A DNA stretch of 33,719 bases from NCBI GenBank assembly GCA_016219515.1, contig JACRMU010000075.1, positions 1-33,719 on the forward strand, given 5' to 3'. Under the pieces are notes generated by a model that saw nothing but the letters and a program-made list of their open reading frames with translations, did no database searches and was not told where the DNA came from. Numbering within the stretch: position 1 is the stretch's first letter; each line of letters opens with the position of its first letter. This DNA comes from Deltaproteobacteria bacterium (lineage in GTDB: Bacteria > Desulfobacterota > Deferrimicrobia > Deferrimicrobiales > Deferrimicrobiaceae). Of this stretch, positions 9,747 to 19,235 are shown in pieces. The translations under genes and the position numbers were made by a program.

Positions 9747-10520
9747 ATGAAAAGCTTCGTCGAGGATTTTTACCGGTTGGTATCGCTTCTCAAGCGGAGG
9801 GAGCCGTTCGCCTTCAACCGGTTTTCCGACGGGGAGCTGTTCATCCTGCAGAACAAGGAGCTCATCCTCGGCGACAACCTGGTGAAGATCGGCGATAAAG
9901 TGATGAAAGGCCACTACCGGAAGGAGGACTTCAAGCATTTCCATCCCGACGAACATTCGTTTTACAGGGACCGGCTCGTGGATGCCTTCCGGTACACGGC
10001 GAAGAACTATTTCAAGGGGATCAGCTGCCGGTGCTGCGCGGGGGAAGCGGATTTCCGATGGCAGCTGGATTTCCACGGCCGGCACGATGAAAACTTCACG
10101 TGGGCGAACCTCTTCCTGAACGGGAATTACGGGAGATTCATCCGGGAGATGTACCCGTTGTTCAACGGCTACCGGACGGTCATCGTGTGCAACGAGAATT
10201 CGGACGTGACCACGCTTCCTTTTATCTGCAAGGATTTCCGGGTCGGCTACAACGCGATGGTCAACGACTACGGGTTGATCGATACCATGAAACGTTGGAT
10301 CGATGAAAACGGCATTCGGGGGCATCTGTTCATGTTTTCCGCCTCCGCGTTCAGCAAGATGGCGATCCATCAGTTGTACCGGCATTGCGACGCCAACACC
10401 TACATCGACATCGGCACGACGTTGAACGCATTTACGGGGATGAGGCTCGACAGGTCGTATCTGAAGGCGTTCTGGCTTGGAGCGAAGCACAAGGATATCG
10501 ATAAAATATGCATCTGGTAG
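9747..10520 (+). CDS. Putative GT-D fold (DUF1792-like) glycosyltransferase
   Basis: FAFNRFSDGELFIL resembles the R-x-x-DGE motif of DUF1792/GT-D proteins; LFMFSASAFSKMAIHQLY; cluster context. Confidence 0.5.
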   Translation: MKSFVEDFYRLVSLLKRREPFAFNRFSDGELFILQNKELILGDNLVKIGDKVMKGHYRKEDFKHFHPDEHSFYRDRLVDAFRYTAKNYFKGISCRCCAGEADFRWQLDFHGRHDENFTWANLFLNGNYGRFIREMYPLFNGYRTVIVCNENSDVTTLPFICKDFRVGYNAMVNDYGLIDTMKRWIDENGIRGHLFMFSASAFSKMAIHQLYRHCDANTYIDIGTTLNAFTGMRLDRSYLKAFWLGAKHKDIDKICIW

Positions 10521-10561
10521 CCGTTGCCCGCAGCGGCCCGAAACCATAAAAAGGGAATCCC

Positions 10562-11299
10562 ATGAAAAATTTTTGCCTTGCCGTGAATACCGTATCGACC
10601 TGCCGAGACCTTTGGGGGATGTTTTTCGGGCAACTGGAGAAGCACTATCCGGGCAACAAGGTATATGTCTTCACGGATGACGGGGACGGGATACCGGATT
10701 CCTGCGAAGTAATCCGTTACGACCCCAGGGACAACTTCCGGACGCAATATCTCAAGTGCCTGAAGTCGGTGAAAGAGGATTTCCTTTTGAATTTCAACGA
10801 GGACTATATTTTGTACGGCGATGTGGAAAAAGACGCGGTCGATGAATACGTATCGTTGCTGTCGAAGGATGACGCCATATCCTTCATCCGGTTGACGCGC
10901 GGCTCCAACGTTACGCCTTCGAAATACAAAAACAGGGAGGACCTGTTTTATCTGGACAACAGGGCGGAGTATTTTTACAGCCAGACGGTTGCGATATGGA
11001 AGAAATCGGTCCTGGAGAAAATTCACGAGATGGGCCCGGATGTTCATATCGCGGGCAAAAGGACCAAGCTGCAATTCGAAGTCGAGGCGAACAAGGTGTG
11101 TTCGCGGCTGGATATCAAGGGTTTGTTGTCGTATCGCAACGAACCGAAACGCGGGCTGGTTCATTACGATTCCCGCATCGTTCCGTACATCGCCTCGGCG
11201 CTGGTGAAGGGGAAATGGAACTTGGGGGAATACGAAAAAGAGCTGGCGCCGATTTTAACGGAATACGGCATCGATTATAAAAAGAGGGGACGCGTTTGA
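10562..11299 (+). CDS. Hypothetical glycan-cluster protein, possibly GT-A-like glycosyltransferase
   Basis: MKNFCLAVNTVSTCRDLWGMFFGQLEKHYPGNKVYVFTDD...FLLNFNEDYILYGDV; overlaps next gene. Confidence 0.55.
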   Translation: MKNFCLAVNTVSTCRDLWGMFFGQLEKHYPGNKVYVFTDDGDGIPDSCEVIRYDPRDNFRTQYLKCLKSVKEDFLLNFNEDYILYGDVEKDAVDEYVSLLSKDDAISFIRLTRGSNVTPSKYKNREDLFYLDNRAEYFYSQTVAIWKKSVLEKIHEMGPDVHIAGKRTKLQFEVEANKVCSRLDIKGLLSYRNEPKRGLVHYDSRIVPYIASALVKGKWNLGEYEKELAPILTEYGIDYKKRGRV

Positions 11300-12240
11300 A
11301 AGTCGTTAAGGACCTTTCGATTGAAGTTCCCGGGACCAACGCTCACTATTTCCGGCTGGAGGAGCTGGGCACGGAGGACGGCAGTGACGTTTTGTATTAC
11401 GGCTACAATTTTCTGGAAAGCGGATGCAGCCTGGAATCCGACGTGCATTGCCGGAGAAAAATCTATCTGAACGTCACCATGCCGACGGAGTTTTGCAGCC
11501 GCCAGCCCACCGGCGTCGACGACAAGTTCGACGAAATCTACGGAATCTGTCCCTATACGAACCGGTGGCTGAACGGCATCAAAGGCGGAAACAAATATAA
11601 AGACATTTTCTATCCTTTCAACGAAGCGGATATCCCGGCGCCGCAGGAGAAGCTCTACGACGTCTGCTATCACGGAGGGATTCACGGCGATACCTATTCG
11701 AGAATGCTGAAGATCATGAGGAAGTTCCATTACCGGTACATGACCCAGACGCACGGGATCAACAAGACCACGAAGAAACATCTGAAATACGCCACGAATA
11801 CGAACCTCACCAACGACGAAAAATTGCAGTTGATCTCCCGTTGCAGGATATCGATCTGCTTCAATACGTTCGATATACGGAACGACGACGATATCGGAAA
11901 CGTTAAAGCGAGAAAAAATTGGCGGGACAACGAAGCGTTTCGCCACATCGAGGATTTGAAAATCGCGCCTCAATTCAAATCAAGGTGCAATGAGGCCGCG
12001 TTCTCAAGGACCTTGAACCTGGTCAAGAAAGACCCATGGAACGTCATCGAACGGTACTACACGCCGGATGTGGATTTCGTATATTTCGAGGACCTGGAGG
12101 AATTGGAGGGGAAAATTCAAGATATATTGAATCACTGGGAAAGTTATCGGCCCATGATGGAAAGCGCATATGAAAAATCGATGAAATATACGACGAGGAA
12201 TCTATTCAACATGATAAGAAACAATCAAGAATGGAAATGA
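11296..12240 (+). CDS. Hypothetical glycan-cluster protein, possibly GT-B/exostosin-like
   Basis: KLYDVCYHGGIHGDTYSRMLKIM..., LTNDEKLQLISRCRISICFN, DVDFVYFEDLEELEGKIQDIL. Confidence 0.55.
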   Translation: MKVVKDLSIEVPGTNAHYFRLEELGTEDGSDVLYYGYNFLESGCSLESDVHCRRKIYLNVTMPTEFCSRQPTGVDDKFDEIYGICPYTNRWLNGIKGGNKYKDIFYPFNEADIPAPQEKLYDVCYHGGIHGDTYSRMLKIMRKFHYRYMTQTHGINKTTKKHLKYATNTNLTNDEKLQLISRCRISICFNTFDIRNDDDIGNVKARKNWRDNEAFRHIEDLKIAPQFKSRCNEAAFSRTLNLVKKDPWNVIERYYTPDVDFVYFEDLEELEGKIQDILNHWESYRPMMESAYEKSMKYTTRNLFNMIRNNQEWK

Positions 12241-12328
12241 ACGCCGCAAGCATATATTGGAAAAGAACGGCCCCGATCGAGACCGGAACCGCCGGCAACG
12301 ACTGAGTCGGGACGAGAGTCCTTTCCGT

Positions 12329-13630
12329 ATGAAAAATATCCTTGTCTCTCCCATTTTCGATCACCCCGCGAATCGTTTCTCGGGCGACAATGTCGCCCAT
12401 TACCTGCCCGGGAAATATCTATGGCACGTCTGCAACGAGGTAAAGACAGGTTTTCATCATCCGATAGATAATGTGCGCCTGGACGAACCGGTACGCCTGT
12501 CCTATGTATTCCCTTCCCCTCAGCCACAGGGCCGGTATTTCAAAAAGCCTCGATGGATCGACGAGTTCCTGGTGGCCAGGGACGCGCAGGAGATCAACCG
12601 CATTGCCAAGGGATTTGATTTTTTCGTCAATCTTTATCGCTACCGGGGGAGGAATCCGACCGAGGTAAACCTGGGGTATTCCCCCGATTTGAAGGGTTTC
12701 AACCTCGACCTCGTTGCCTACACGTACAAGGCGGTTTACGATCACGGCCTTTATATCGACGATCTGGAGTTGAACGACAAGTATCTGGATTTCCTGGATG
12801 CGATCGATTTCGAAATGAATCCGGACCGAAGGCCCGTGATCGCCATGCACAAACGGACGGAGGATCCGCATGACCGCCATCTCGCCGATTACGAAAATCT
12901 GAACGATCGAATGCTGTTCGATCTTCTGGATACCTACAAGGATCACGTTCTTGTTCTGGTGGGAGATCCGTTAAGCTGGAAATATTATCGTCATCCAAGA
13001 GTCAAATACCTGACAAGGTATGTCAACCGGCGCAAACTGCTTCGTTTCCTGAAAGAGTACAACGCCGCGCTTCAATTTATCCTGGCCGGCTATTTTTGCG
13101 GCCGGGCGGCGGCGGTCGTTATCGGCATCTCCGGTTTCACCTTGTTCATCGAAAGCATAAGGCCCCGCGGGCTGATGCCGCCCGTGCCGGTCTTCTGGGG
13201 TCCGCAAACCTTTTCGGGCATCGATACCTGCATGCGGAACGCGGGGTGGTTTTCGACGGAATTCGACAGGTACAATCGCGAGCATCCCGAAGATATCGCC
13301 TTTCGGCATCAGGTTCACCATTTCATGTACTACAGCCGCAATGAAGAGATCCTGAAACCGTATTGCATGGATTATCCGAACTCCCGCGAGAAGGCGTTGA
13401 AGGTCCTGAAGGAGCTGGAAAGCGCACACGGAATATCGCACCCCCGCCGGGCCGTCGGCGGCGGTTGCGAAAACAGCCGGCGGCAAACGATGTACGAATC
13501 CGCTGTAAATACCGCCTGGGAAGCGCAGCAGAAAGCGGAAAAAATTGCCTGGAAAACCGCCAAAATCATGAAAAAACTTGATGTCGGGGCCGGGAAAACG
13601 GTCGAGTGGTTCAGGAAGGTGATGAAATGA
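12329..13630 (+). CDS. Hypothetical protein of glycan cluster
   Basis: MKNILVSPIFDHPANRFSGDNVAHYLPGKYLWHVCNEV...; intact reading frame, RPVIAMHKRTEDPHD and LVLVGDPLSWKYY segments suggest a GT-B-like architecture. Confidence 0.5.
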   Translation: MKNILVSPIFDHPANRFSGDNVAHYLPGKYLWHVCNEVKTGFHHPIDNVRLDEPVRLSYVFPSPQPQGRYFKKPRWIDEFLVARDAQEINRIAKGFDFFVNLYRYRGRNPTEVNLGYSPDLKGFNLDLVAYTYKAVYDHGLYIDDLELNDKYLDFLDAIDFEMNPDRRPVIAMHKRTEDPHDRHLADYENLNDRMLFDLLDTYKDHVLVLVGDPLSWKYYRHPRVKYLTRYVNRRKLLRFLKEYNAALQFILAGYFCGRAAAVVIGISGFTLFIESIRPRGLMPPVPVFWGPQTFSGIDTCMRNAGWFSTEFDRYNREHPEDIAFRHQVHHFMYYSRNEEILKPYCMDYPNSREKALKVLKELESAHGISHPRRAVGGGCENSRRQTMYESAVNTAWEAQQKAEKIAWKTAKIMKKLDVGAGKTVEWFRKVMK

Positions 13631-13707
13631 GCCCAATGATTGAATAAGCATCTGGGAAACGTCTACATTGGATAATGTCTAACCAAAGCGGACCGGATTT
13701 ACACTGG

Positions 13708-14502
13708 CTATCTTCTCATGAAGGGAAAGAGCCAATGAAGATTTCGTCTGAATTTAAAATAATTGTCGAATGGTGCGGTGATGCTATGACCCGGGACGTG
13801 CATTTTTTGGTTATGTATGGCGAGAATATCGCATAATGCAGGCGCCATATTTTCCAATTGGCTTTTTTGCAAGCCGATAAATTTGGTCGGTTCTTTCTTT
13901 ATCCTCACGCCATTTTTTATTCCAAGGGTTGCAATGAAAAAGTTGTACCCGCAATCCTCAAGAATGTCGACCGATTCAGGATGAGGTTTTTCGTTGGTTG
14001 ATCCATATTCAAAGAGGATATTAGGTTTATGGTTTTTTATAACGGCAAGTCCGCCTCTGATGATTTCCGTTTCGGCTCCCTCGGTGTCTATTTTTATGAA
14101 ATCAGGTATCAGATTTTCCCGTTCGCAGAAAGCGGAAATCGTCGTGCAATTTACGGATACATTTTTTATGTTCTTGCTTTTCAATGAAATCGTCAGAAAC
14201 GGCACAAGCTCTTTTACGGTGGTAGACCCTCCATATTTGTTAGACGCCCCGTCCTCGTCTGAATAATAAATTTCGGTGCTGCCCTCAAAGTCTTTCATCG
14301 CTTCGTTAATGGAGAAAATGCCGTCCTTTTTCTTTTCCGATAAAAGCATAAACTGGTTCGGCTGTGGTTCGAAGGCGTAAACCTTTCCTTTGGGGCCGAC
14401 TATTTTTTTCATGATCAGGCTATGGAGGCCCTCATTTGCCCCGATATCCAAACAGTTGTCGCCCTCTTTCAATATATGCCGATAAACATTTTCCCAGTGC
14501 AT
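13708..14502 (-). CDS. FkbM family methyltransferase
   Basis: DNCLDIGANEGLHSLIMKKIVGPKGKVYAFEPQPNQF, PDFIKIDTEGAETEIIRGG, PNILFEYG. Confidence 0.9.
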   Translation of the reverse strand: MHWENVYRHILKEGDNCLDIGANEGLHSLIMKKIVGPKGKVYAFEPQPNQFMLLSEKKKDGIFSINEAMKDFEGSTEIYYSDEDGASNKYGGSTTVKELVPFLTISLKSKNIKNVSVNCTTISAFCERENLIPDFIKIDTEGAETEIIRGGLAVIKNHKPNILFEYGSTNEKPHPESVDILEDCGYNFFIATLGIKNGVRIKKEPTKFIGLQKSQLENMAPALCDILAIHNQKMHVPGHSITAPFDNYFKFRRNLHWLFPFMRR

Positions 14503-14572
14503 TAATTATTCTCTTCCGTCAGTTTGTTGTGAATTATCGGCTGCGAAATGCCTGAAGATGACTTGCACCGCT

Positions 14573-15295
14573 TCAAATCCAGAAATGGTGGAAATTTTCG
14601 ATTTTGTCGATCGTATAGCCGCATTTTTCGTACAACCTGCATGCCGCGGCATTTTCCCCTTGCGTGACGACCTGGGCGAACCGGTATCCCTTTCCGCGGG
14701 CCCACCTCTGGCCGGCGCGCACCAGGGAAACCCCGATGTTTCTCCCCTGCATGCCGACAGCCACCGCGAGCAGCCCGATGTCGCCGCGCCCCCGTTTTTC
14801 TCCCAATGTCACCATCCCGGCGATCCTGCCCGCATCGCGAATCACCAGGACCGCATCGGCGAGGGTTTTGTTCACGGAATTGCGAATCCACATTTTGTAT
14901 AACTCGGCGGACTTCCCATCGGGCATCCGCGGGTCGACCTTGAACCGGGAATACGTGCCCGCCCGAATGGCGAGGGCCTCCAGTTCGCCGCACGGCAGCG
15001 GATCGCCGTATTCCTCCGTGATCCATTCCGCGCCGGCAACGGGTTCCGCGACCCGGCCGACGTCGATGACATACGTGACTTTCCTGTCGGCGAGAAACCC
15101 GTTCCAGGACCGTGCCGCTTCCTGCGACTCTTCGTCGTTCGGGTCGGAAGCCCAGTACGCCAATCCGACCCGGTGCTCCTTCAAGGAAGCGATCGTTCGC
15201 CCAAGCTCCTCCGGCGACATCTTGTCGGGCAGAATTCTCGCGACCGCGAACCCGAAAAATTCCGAATCCCAATCCAGGAGTTGAAACCGGCTCAT
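14573..15295 (-). CDS. GNAT N-acetyltransferase (WecD-like)
   Basis: FQLLDWDSEFFGFAVARIL N-terminus; IGLLAVAVGMQGRNIGVSLVRAGQRWARGKGYRFAQVVTQGENAAACRLYEKCGY. Confidence 0.82.
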   Translation of the reverse strand: MSRFQLLDWDSEFFGFAVARILPDKMSPEELGRTIASLKEHRVGLAYWASDPNDEESQEAARSWNGFLADRKVTYVIDVGRVAEPVAGAEWITEEYGDPLPCGELEALAIRAGTYSRFKVDPRMPDGKSAELYKMWIRNSVNKTLADAVLVIRDAGRIAGMVTLGEKRGRGDIGLLAVAVGMQGRNIGVSLVRAGQRWARGKGYRFAQVVTQGENAAACRLYEKCGYTIDKIENFHHFWI

Positions 15296-16407
15296 GGCAG
15301 ATCCGCCTGCCGCGGGGACACGCGATCCTCAAGGACCTTCAGGACTTCCCGGATCGCGCTCTTCATCGGCTCCGTTTCCATCTCCTCGAGGCAGATGCTT
15401 CTTTCCTTGCCGTCGCACCCCTTTCGCCGGCAGGGCACGCACTCTCGTTCGGGGGTGACGATCCTCCGAGTGTAACTCGGGACGGTCCATGCCCGCCAGT
15501 CCGAGGGGCCGAAGATCGTGACGGAAGGGGTACCCACTGCGGAGGCGATGTGGGGCGCGGCGCTGTCCACGCCGAGATGCATCGTTGCCAGACGCAGCAG
15601 GGCGGCCAGTTCCGCGAGGGTGGTTTCCCCGGCAAGATTGCATGCCCCGCCGCCGCATTTTTCCGCGATGCGCGCCGCAGCGTCCCTCTCCTCCCGCGAA
15701 CCCACCAGCACGGATCGGATGCCGTGCTCTTTCCAGAGCCATCCGATCACCTCCCCCCACCGGTCATAGCCCCATTCCTTGTATTTCCAGCGGGAGAAAG
15801 GGTTGATGGTGACCCATCGGCCGCCTTCTCCCACGTTCTCCGCAAAGAGCAGGGCGCGAACCTTCCCGGTTGCGGCGTTGGCGGTCCATAGTCTCGGCGC
15901 GGTGTCTTCGGTGTCGATTCCGATGGCCCGGAGGAGCGAAAGGGACTGGTCCGCGCCCGGGTGTGCGGGAGGAGACGCGGGCTTCGCGCTGTAGATCGGA
16001 TGGTTGAAGATGCCGTTGCGCCAGAAGGATTTTTCGCGGTCGTACCGGGATACCCTCACGGGAGCCCCGGTAAGAAATGCGAGAATCGCCCCGCGGTCCC
16101 CCGTGCGCAGATCGATCGCGAGATCGTACTCCGCGCGCCTCAGGCGACGGACCAGCCGGATATTTTCACCGCATAGCTCGGCGATCTTTCCCCGGCTTTT
16201 CGCGACTTCGATCACTTCATGAAGGTACGGGTCCGCCTCAAGGAGGGATCCGTACCCCTTTCGGACGAGAACGGATACCCTGGCTTCCGGCAGCGTTTCC
16301 TTCAACGCACGCAGGGACGGCGTGGCGAGGACGACGTCGCCGATATCGCCCAGCTGGATGACAAGAACGTTCTTCGCGTCGCGTATCGGGTGGAATGTGT
16401 CGGTCAT
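15292..16407 (-). CDS. Glycosyltransferase family 9 (heptosyltransferase-like)
   Basis: NVLVIQLGDIGDVVLATPSLRALKE, INPFSRWKYKEW, LGVDSAAPHIASAVGTPSVTIFGPSDWRAW; start at 16407 within a longer ORF. Confidence 0.88.
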   Translation of the reverse strand: MTDTFHPIRDAKNVLVIQLGDIGDVVLATPSLRALKETLPEARVSVLVRKGYGSLLEADPYLHEVIEVAKSRGKIAELCGENIRLVRRLRRAEYDLAIDLRTGDRGAILAFLTGAPVRVSRYDREKSFWRNGIFNHPIYSAKPASPPAHPGADQSLSLLRAIGIDTEDTAPRLWTANAATGKVRALLFAENVGEGGRWVTINPFSRWKYKEWGYDRWGEVIGWLWKEHGIRSVLVGSREERDAAARIAEKCGGGACNLAGETTLAELAALLRLATMHLGVDSAAPHIASAVGTPSVTIFGPSDWRAWTVPSYTRRIVTPERECVPCRRKGCDGKERSICLEEMETEPMKSAIREVLKVLEDRVSPRQADLP

Positions 16408-16472
16408 GGAAATTTTCCGCGATTTTCCAAGTCTATCATCCGAACCGGCGTGCCGAGAGGAAATCCTGACGG

Positions 16473-17252
16473 TTATCCCCGGAAGTTCGGCTTCTCCTTG
16501 GCGAGGAACGCACGGATCCCTTCCCGGAAATCGGCGGTGCCGGACGTCTCCGCGATCCCCTGGCGCTCTTCCTCCATCTGCGTTTCCAGCGGCTGGAGGA
16601 GCGCCCGGTTGTACAGCTCTTTGGCCTTCGCATAGGCGAGGGTGGGTCCCGACGCGATCCGTGCCGCCAGCGCCGACGTCTCGGAGGCGAAGGAGTCCTC
16701 GGGAAATACCCGCTGGACCAGCCCCCACGAGGCGGCCTCGCCCGCGGACAGCGTCCGGCCCGTCAGCGTCAGCTCCATCGCCCGGTGCGTCCCGATGATT
16801 CTTGCCAGGAAGAACGTCGATCCGCCGTCGGGGGAGAGCCCGATGTTCTGGTAGGCGAGGGCGAAGCGCGCCGTCTCGGAGGCCACGACGATGTCCCCGG
16901 CCAGCGCCAGGGGGAACCCCGCTCCCGCCGCCACGCCGTTGACCGCCGAGATCACGGGCTTGCGGCAGCGGCGCAGGGAGGCGACGAATGCGTGCAGGCG
17001 GACGGTCAGGTCGAGAAACCGGTGGGCGGTATCCTCCTTCATCCCCGCCATCATGCCGATGTCGCCGCCGGCCGAAAAGACCCTCCCCGACCCGGTGAAG
17101 ACGATGCACCGCACGCCCGGGTCGACCGTCAACGCCCCCAGGGAGGAGAGCAGCGCGTCGCCCATCTCGAAATCGTACGCGTTCATCCGTTCCGGCCGGT
17201 CCATCCGCAGGGTCGCCACGGCTCCCTGACGCTCGACGACGACGGCGCTCAT
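16473..17252 (-). CDS. Enoyl-CoA hydratase/isomerase family protein
   Basis: VATLRMDRPERMNAYDF, FTGSGRVFSAGGDIGMM, KPVISAVNGVAAGAGFPLALAGDIVVASETARFALAYQNIGLSPDGGSTFFL. Confidence 0.92.
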   Translation of the reverse strand: MSAVVVERQGAVATLRMDRPERMNAYDFEMGDALLSSLGALTVDPGVRCIVFTGSGRVFSAGGDIGMMAGMKEDTAHRFLDLTVRLHAFVASLRRCRKPVISAVNGVAAGAGFPLALAGDIVVASETARFALAYQNIGLSPDGGSTFFLARIIGTHRAMELTLTGRTLSAGEAASWGLVQRVFPEDSFASETSALAARIASGPTLAYAKAKELYNRALLQPLETQMEEERQGIAETSGTADFREGIRAFLAKEKPNFRG

Positions 17253-17362
17253 TTCCCGGTCCCTCCTTGCCCCTTGCGGGTTGAAATCGTTCCTTCCCTT
17301 TATACATTTTTCCCGTCGGCCCCGTGGGCTATAATTTCAAGGTCCGTCGTATCCGCTGCGCG

Positions 17363-17863
17363 ATGAAATCCTCCGGGGGCAACGCGCCTATGCCGCTTTC
17401 CCGCACGAAATGCCCCACCTGCGGCGCGGAACTTGCTCATCCTCTCCGGAAATCTTCCGGAGGGGAACCGGTGTGCCCTTACGAGGGGCTGCCGTATGCC
17501 GAGCTCCGGGCCGGGCACGACCGGATCTATTTCGGCCGGTGGAGGAAGATGGATGCGGGCCCGACGGAAATCGTCCGCGCCTACCACCGGATCGGGAAAC
17601 ATCTGAGCGCGATCGGACGGGTTCTGGAGGGGATGGACCTCCCCGCGGCACGGAGGGATCATCTCAAGGCCGTCGAAGTGTATCGCATGGGGGATCCCCG
17701 GGAAGATTCGCAGGAGGCGCTCCGGTTCATGGACCATGCCCTCTCCTACGCGCACCGGGTGATCGACGATCTCCTGCACGAAAAGGGGCTCCCCCCCCAC
17801 GCTCCCATGGATTTCGCGGGGTGGTACGACGCCGTGGAAGTGCCCTTCCGCGAAGAGTGGTGA
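17363..17863 (+). CDS. Hypothetical zinc-ribbon protein
   Basis: KCPTCGAELAHPLRKSSGGEPVCPYEGLPY; TATAAT at 17330-17335 argues against the GTG start at 17324. Confidence 0.65.
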   Translation: MKSSGGNAPMPLSRTKCPTCGAELAHPLRKSSGGEPVCPYEGLPYAELRAGHDRIYFGRWRKMDAGPTEIVRAYHRIGKHLSAIGRVLEGMDLPAARRDHLKAVEVYRMGDPREDSQEALRFMDHALSYAHRVIDDLLHEKGLPPHAPMDFAGWYDAVEVPFREEW

Positions 17864-17888
17864 GGAATCACGACCGGAGGAGGAAGAG

Positions 17889-18458
17889 ATGCTACCCCTG
17901 GATCGGTATCCCAAGGAAATCACGTTGAGGGACGGCGCTTGCGTCACCTTCCGCCCGATGGTGAAGGAGGATGTGGACCTGCTATGGAATTTCCTCCAAC
18001 GGATCCCGATGGAGGAGAAGATGTATTTCCGGGAGGGGGTGGACCGGCGGGAGGATGTGGAGCGGTGGGCAAGGGATCTCGACTACGACACGGTGCTGCC
18101 CATCCTGGCGGTTTTCGAGGGGCGCGTGGTGGGAGACGCGACGCTTCACCGCAACCGTTCGGGATGGAAACAGCGGGTGGGGACGGTCCGGATCCTCATC
18201 GCTCCCGAGTTCCGGCACAAGGGGTTGGGGACGGCCATGATCCGCGAGTTGCGCCACCTGGGCGAGAAGGCGTCCCTCCATTACCTCCTGGTCGAGGTGA
18301 CGGAGGAGCAGCAGGCCGCGATCCGTGCCTTCGAGACGCTGGGTTTCGAACGAATGGTCGTTTTCCGGAACTACGTCAACGACCAGAAGGGGAAGCTGCA
18401 TAACCTCGTCGTCCTCCTGTATCCCATGTCGCTTGCCGACGAAGAGGTCTTCTACTGA
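17889..18458 (+). CDS. GNAT family N-acetyltransferase
   Basis: VTFRPMVKEDVDLLWNFLQ, VRILIAPEFRHKGLGTAMIRELRHLGEKASLHYLLVEVTEEQQAAIRAFETLGFE. Confidence 0.88.
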   Translation: MLPLDRYPKEITLRDGACVTFRPMVKEDVDLLWNFLQRIPMEEKMYFREGVDRREDVERWARDLDYDTVLPILAVFEGRVVGDATLHRNRSGWKQRVGTVRILIAPEFRHKGLGTAMIRELRHLGEKASLHYLLVEVTEEQQAAIRAFETLGFERMVVFRNYVNDQKGKLHNLVVLLYPMSLADEEVFY

Positions 18459-18544
18459 AAAGTTTTCATAAAGTTTTTTCCGGGTTCTTCCGATCAGGAA
18501 GGAAGAGGGGTTCGGAGATCGTCAACCCAACTCCAACACAGATT

Positions 18545-18577
18545 ACGGGGGACCGGGAGGTCCCCCGTCCCGTTTTT
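18545..18577 (+). terminator. Rho-independent terminator
   Basis: acgggggacc-ggga-ggtcccccgt followed by cccgttttt. Confidence 0.85.
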
Positions 18578-18628
18578 GCGAAAAGAAACCTCGCCGCCCG
18601 CGGCAGGAAAAAATATATATTATTACCG

Positions 18629-19235
18629 ATGGGGCGGGACATTCAGAAGTCATTGAGAACCGGCTCGGCCGGCCGTCGTTTCCTGACGGGCATCCTTCTC
18701 GCCGTGTTTCTCCTTCCGGTTCGGCAGGCGTTTCCCGCGGCTCCTCCCGCCCCGAACCCCCATACCCACTTCCGGCAGGCCCCCCAGTGTCCCCGGTGCC
18801 ATCTCTATGACGGTCCGAAGATGGAGGCGGATCGCTTTGCCACCGCGTCCATCGATTTCTGCCTGGAGTGCCACCGGGTCGAGGAGCGCGGCCGCACCCA
18901 CCCCCTCAAGGTGCACCCGGCCGGCAAGTTCCGGCAGATGAAGGTCCCGCCGGAATACCGCCTGGGCGACGGCGAGCACATCGTCTGCCTTACATGCCAC
19001 TCGGCGCATGGCCCGTTCCTGTCGCCGGTCAGGGCGTTTGCGGGGCAGGCGCCGGAGATTTCCCAGGCCGAGCCGAACGCCGCGCCCTGGTACCGGGCCG
19101 ACTTCCTCCGGCGCTCGGATCACGCGGGGGCAGGGTACGAAGCGCGCTGCGAGGCGGACCTACTTCCTCCGGCGCTCGGATCCCGCGGGGGAAGGGTACG
19201 AAGCGCTCTGCGAGGGGTGCCACAAGGTGCCATGA
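18629..19235 (+). pseudogene. CxxCH cytochrome c, frameshifted by an internal 61-bp tandem duplication (cassette 1)
   Basis: CPRCH, CLECH, CLTCH in the first frame; fourth motif CEGCHKVP* lies in the +1 frame after the duplication; paralogous to the intact 22388-22909 gene. Confidence 0.75.
19101..19222 (+). repeat. 61-bp imperfect tandem duplication (units 19101-19161 and 19162-19222)
   Basis: acttcctccggcgctcggatc[a/c]cgcggggg[c/a]agggtacgaagcgc/t... present twice at a spacing of 61 nt. Confidence 0.9.

Noticed and set aside
8166-10547. 793-aa minus-strand ORF
   Set aside because: Antisense to wecB and downstream cluster genes; composition of a shadow ORF.
13660-13690. Short inverted repeat acattggataatgt in the convergent intergenic region
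   Set aside because: Only 5 bp stem with no T tract; too weak to call a terminator or operator.
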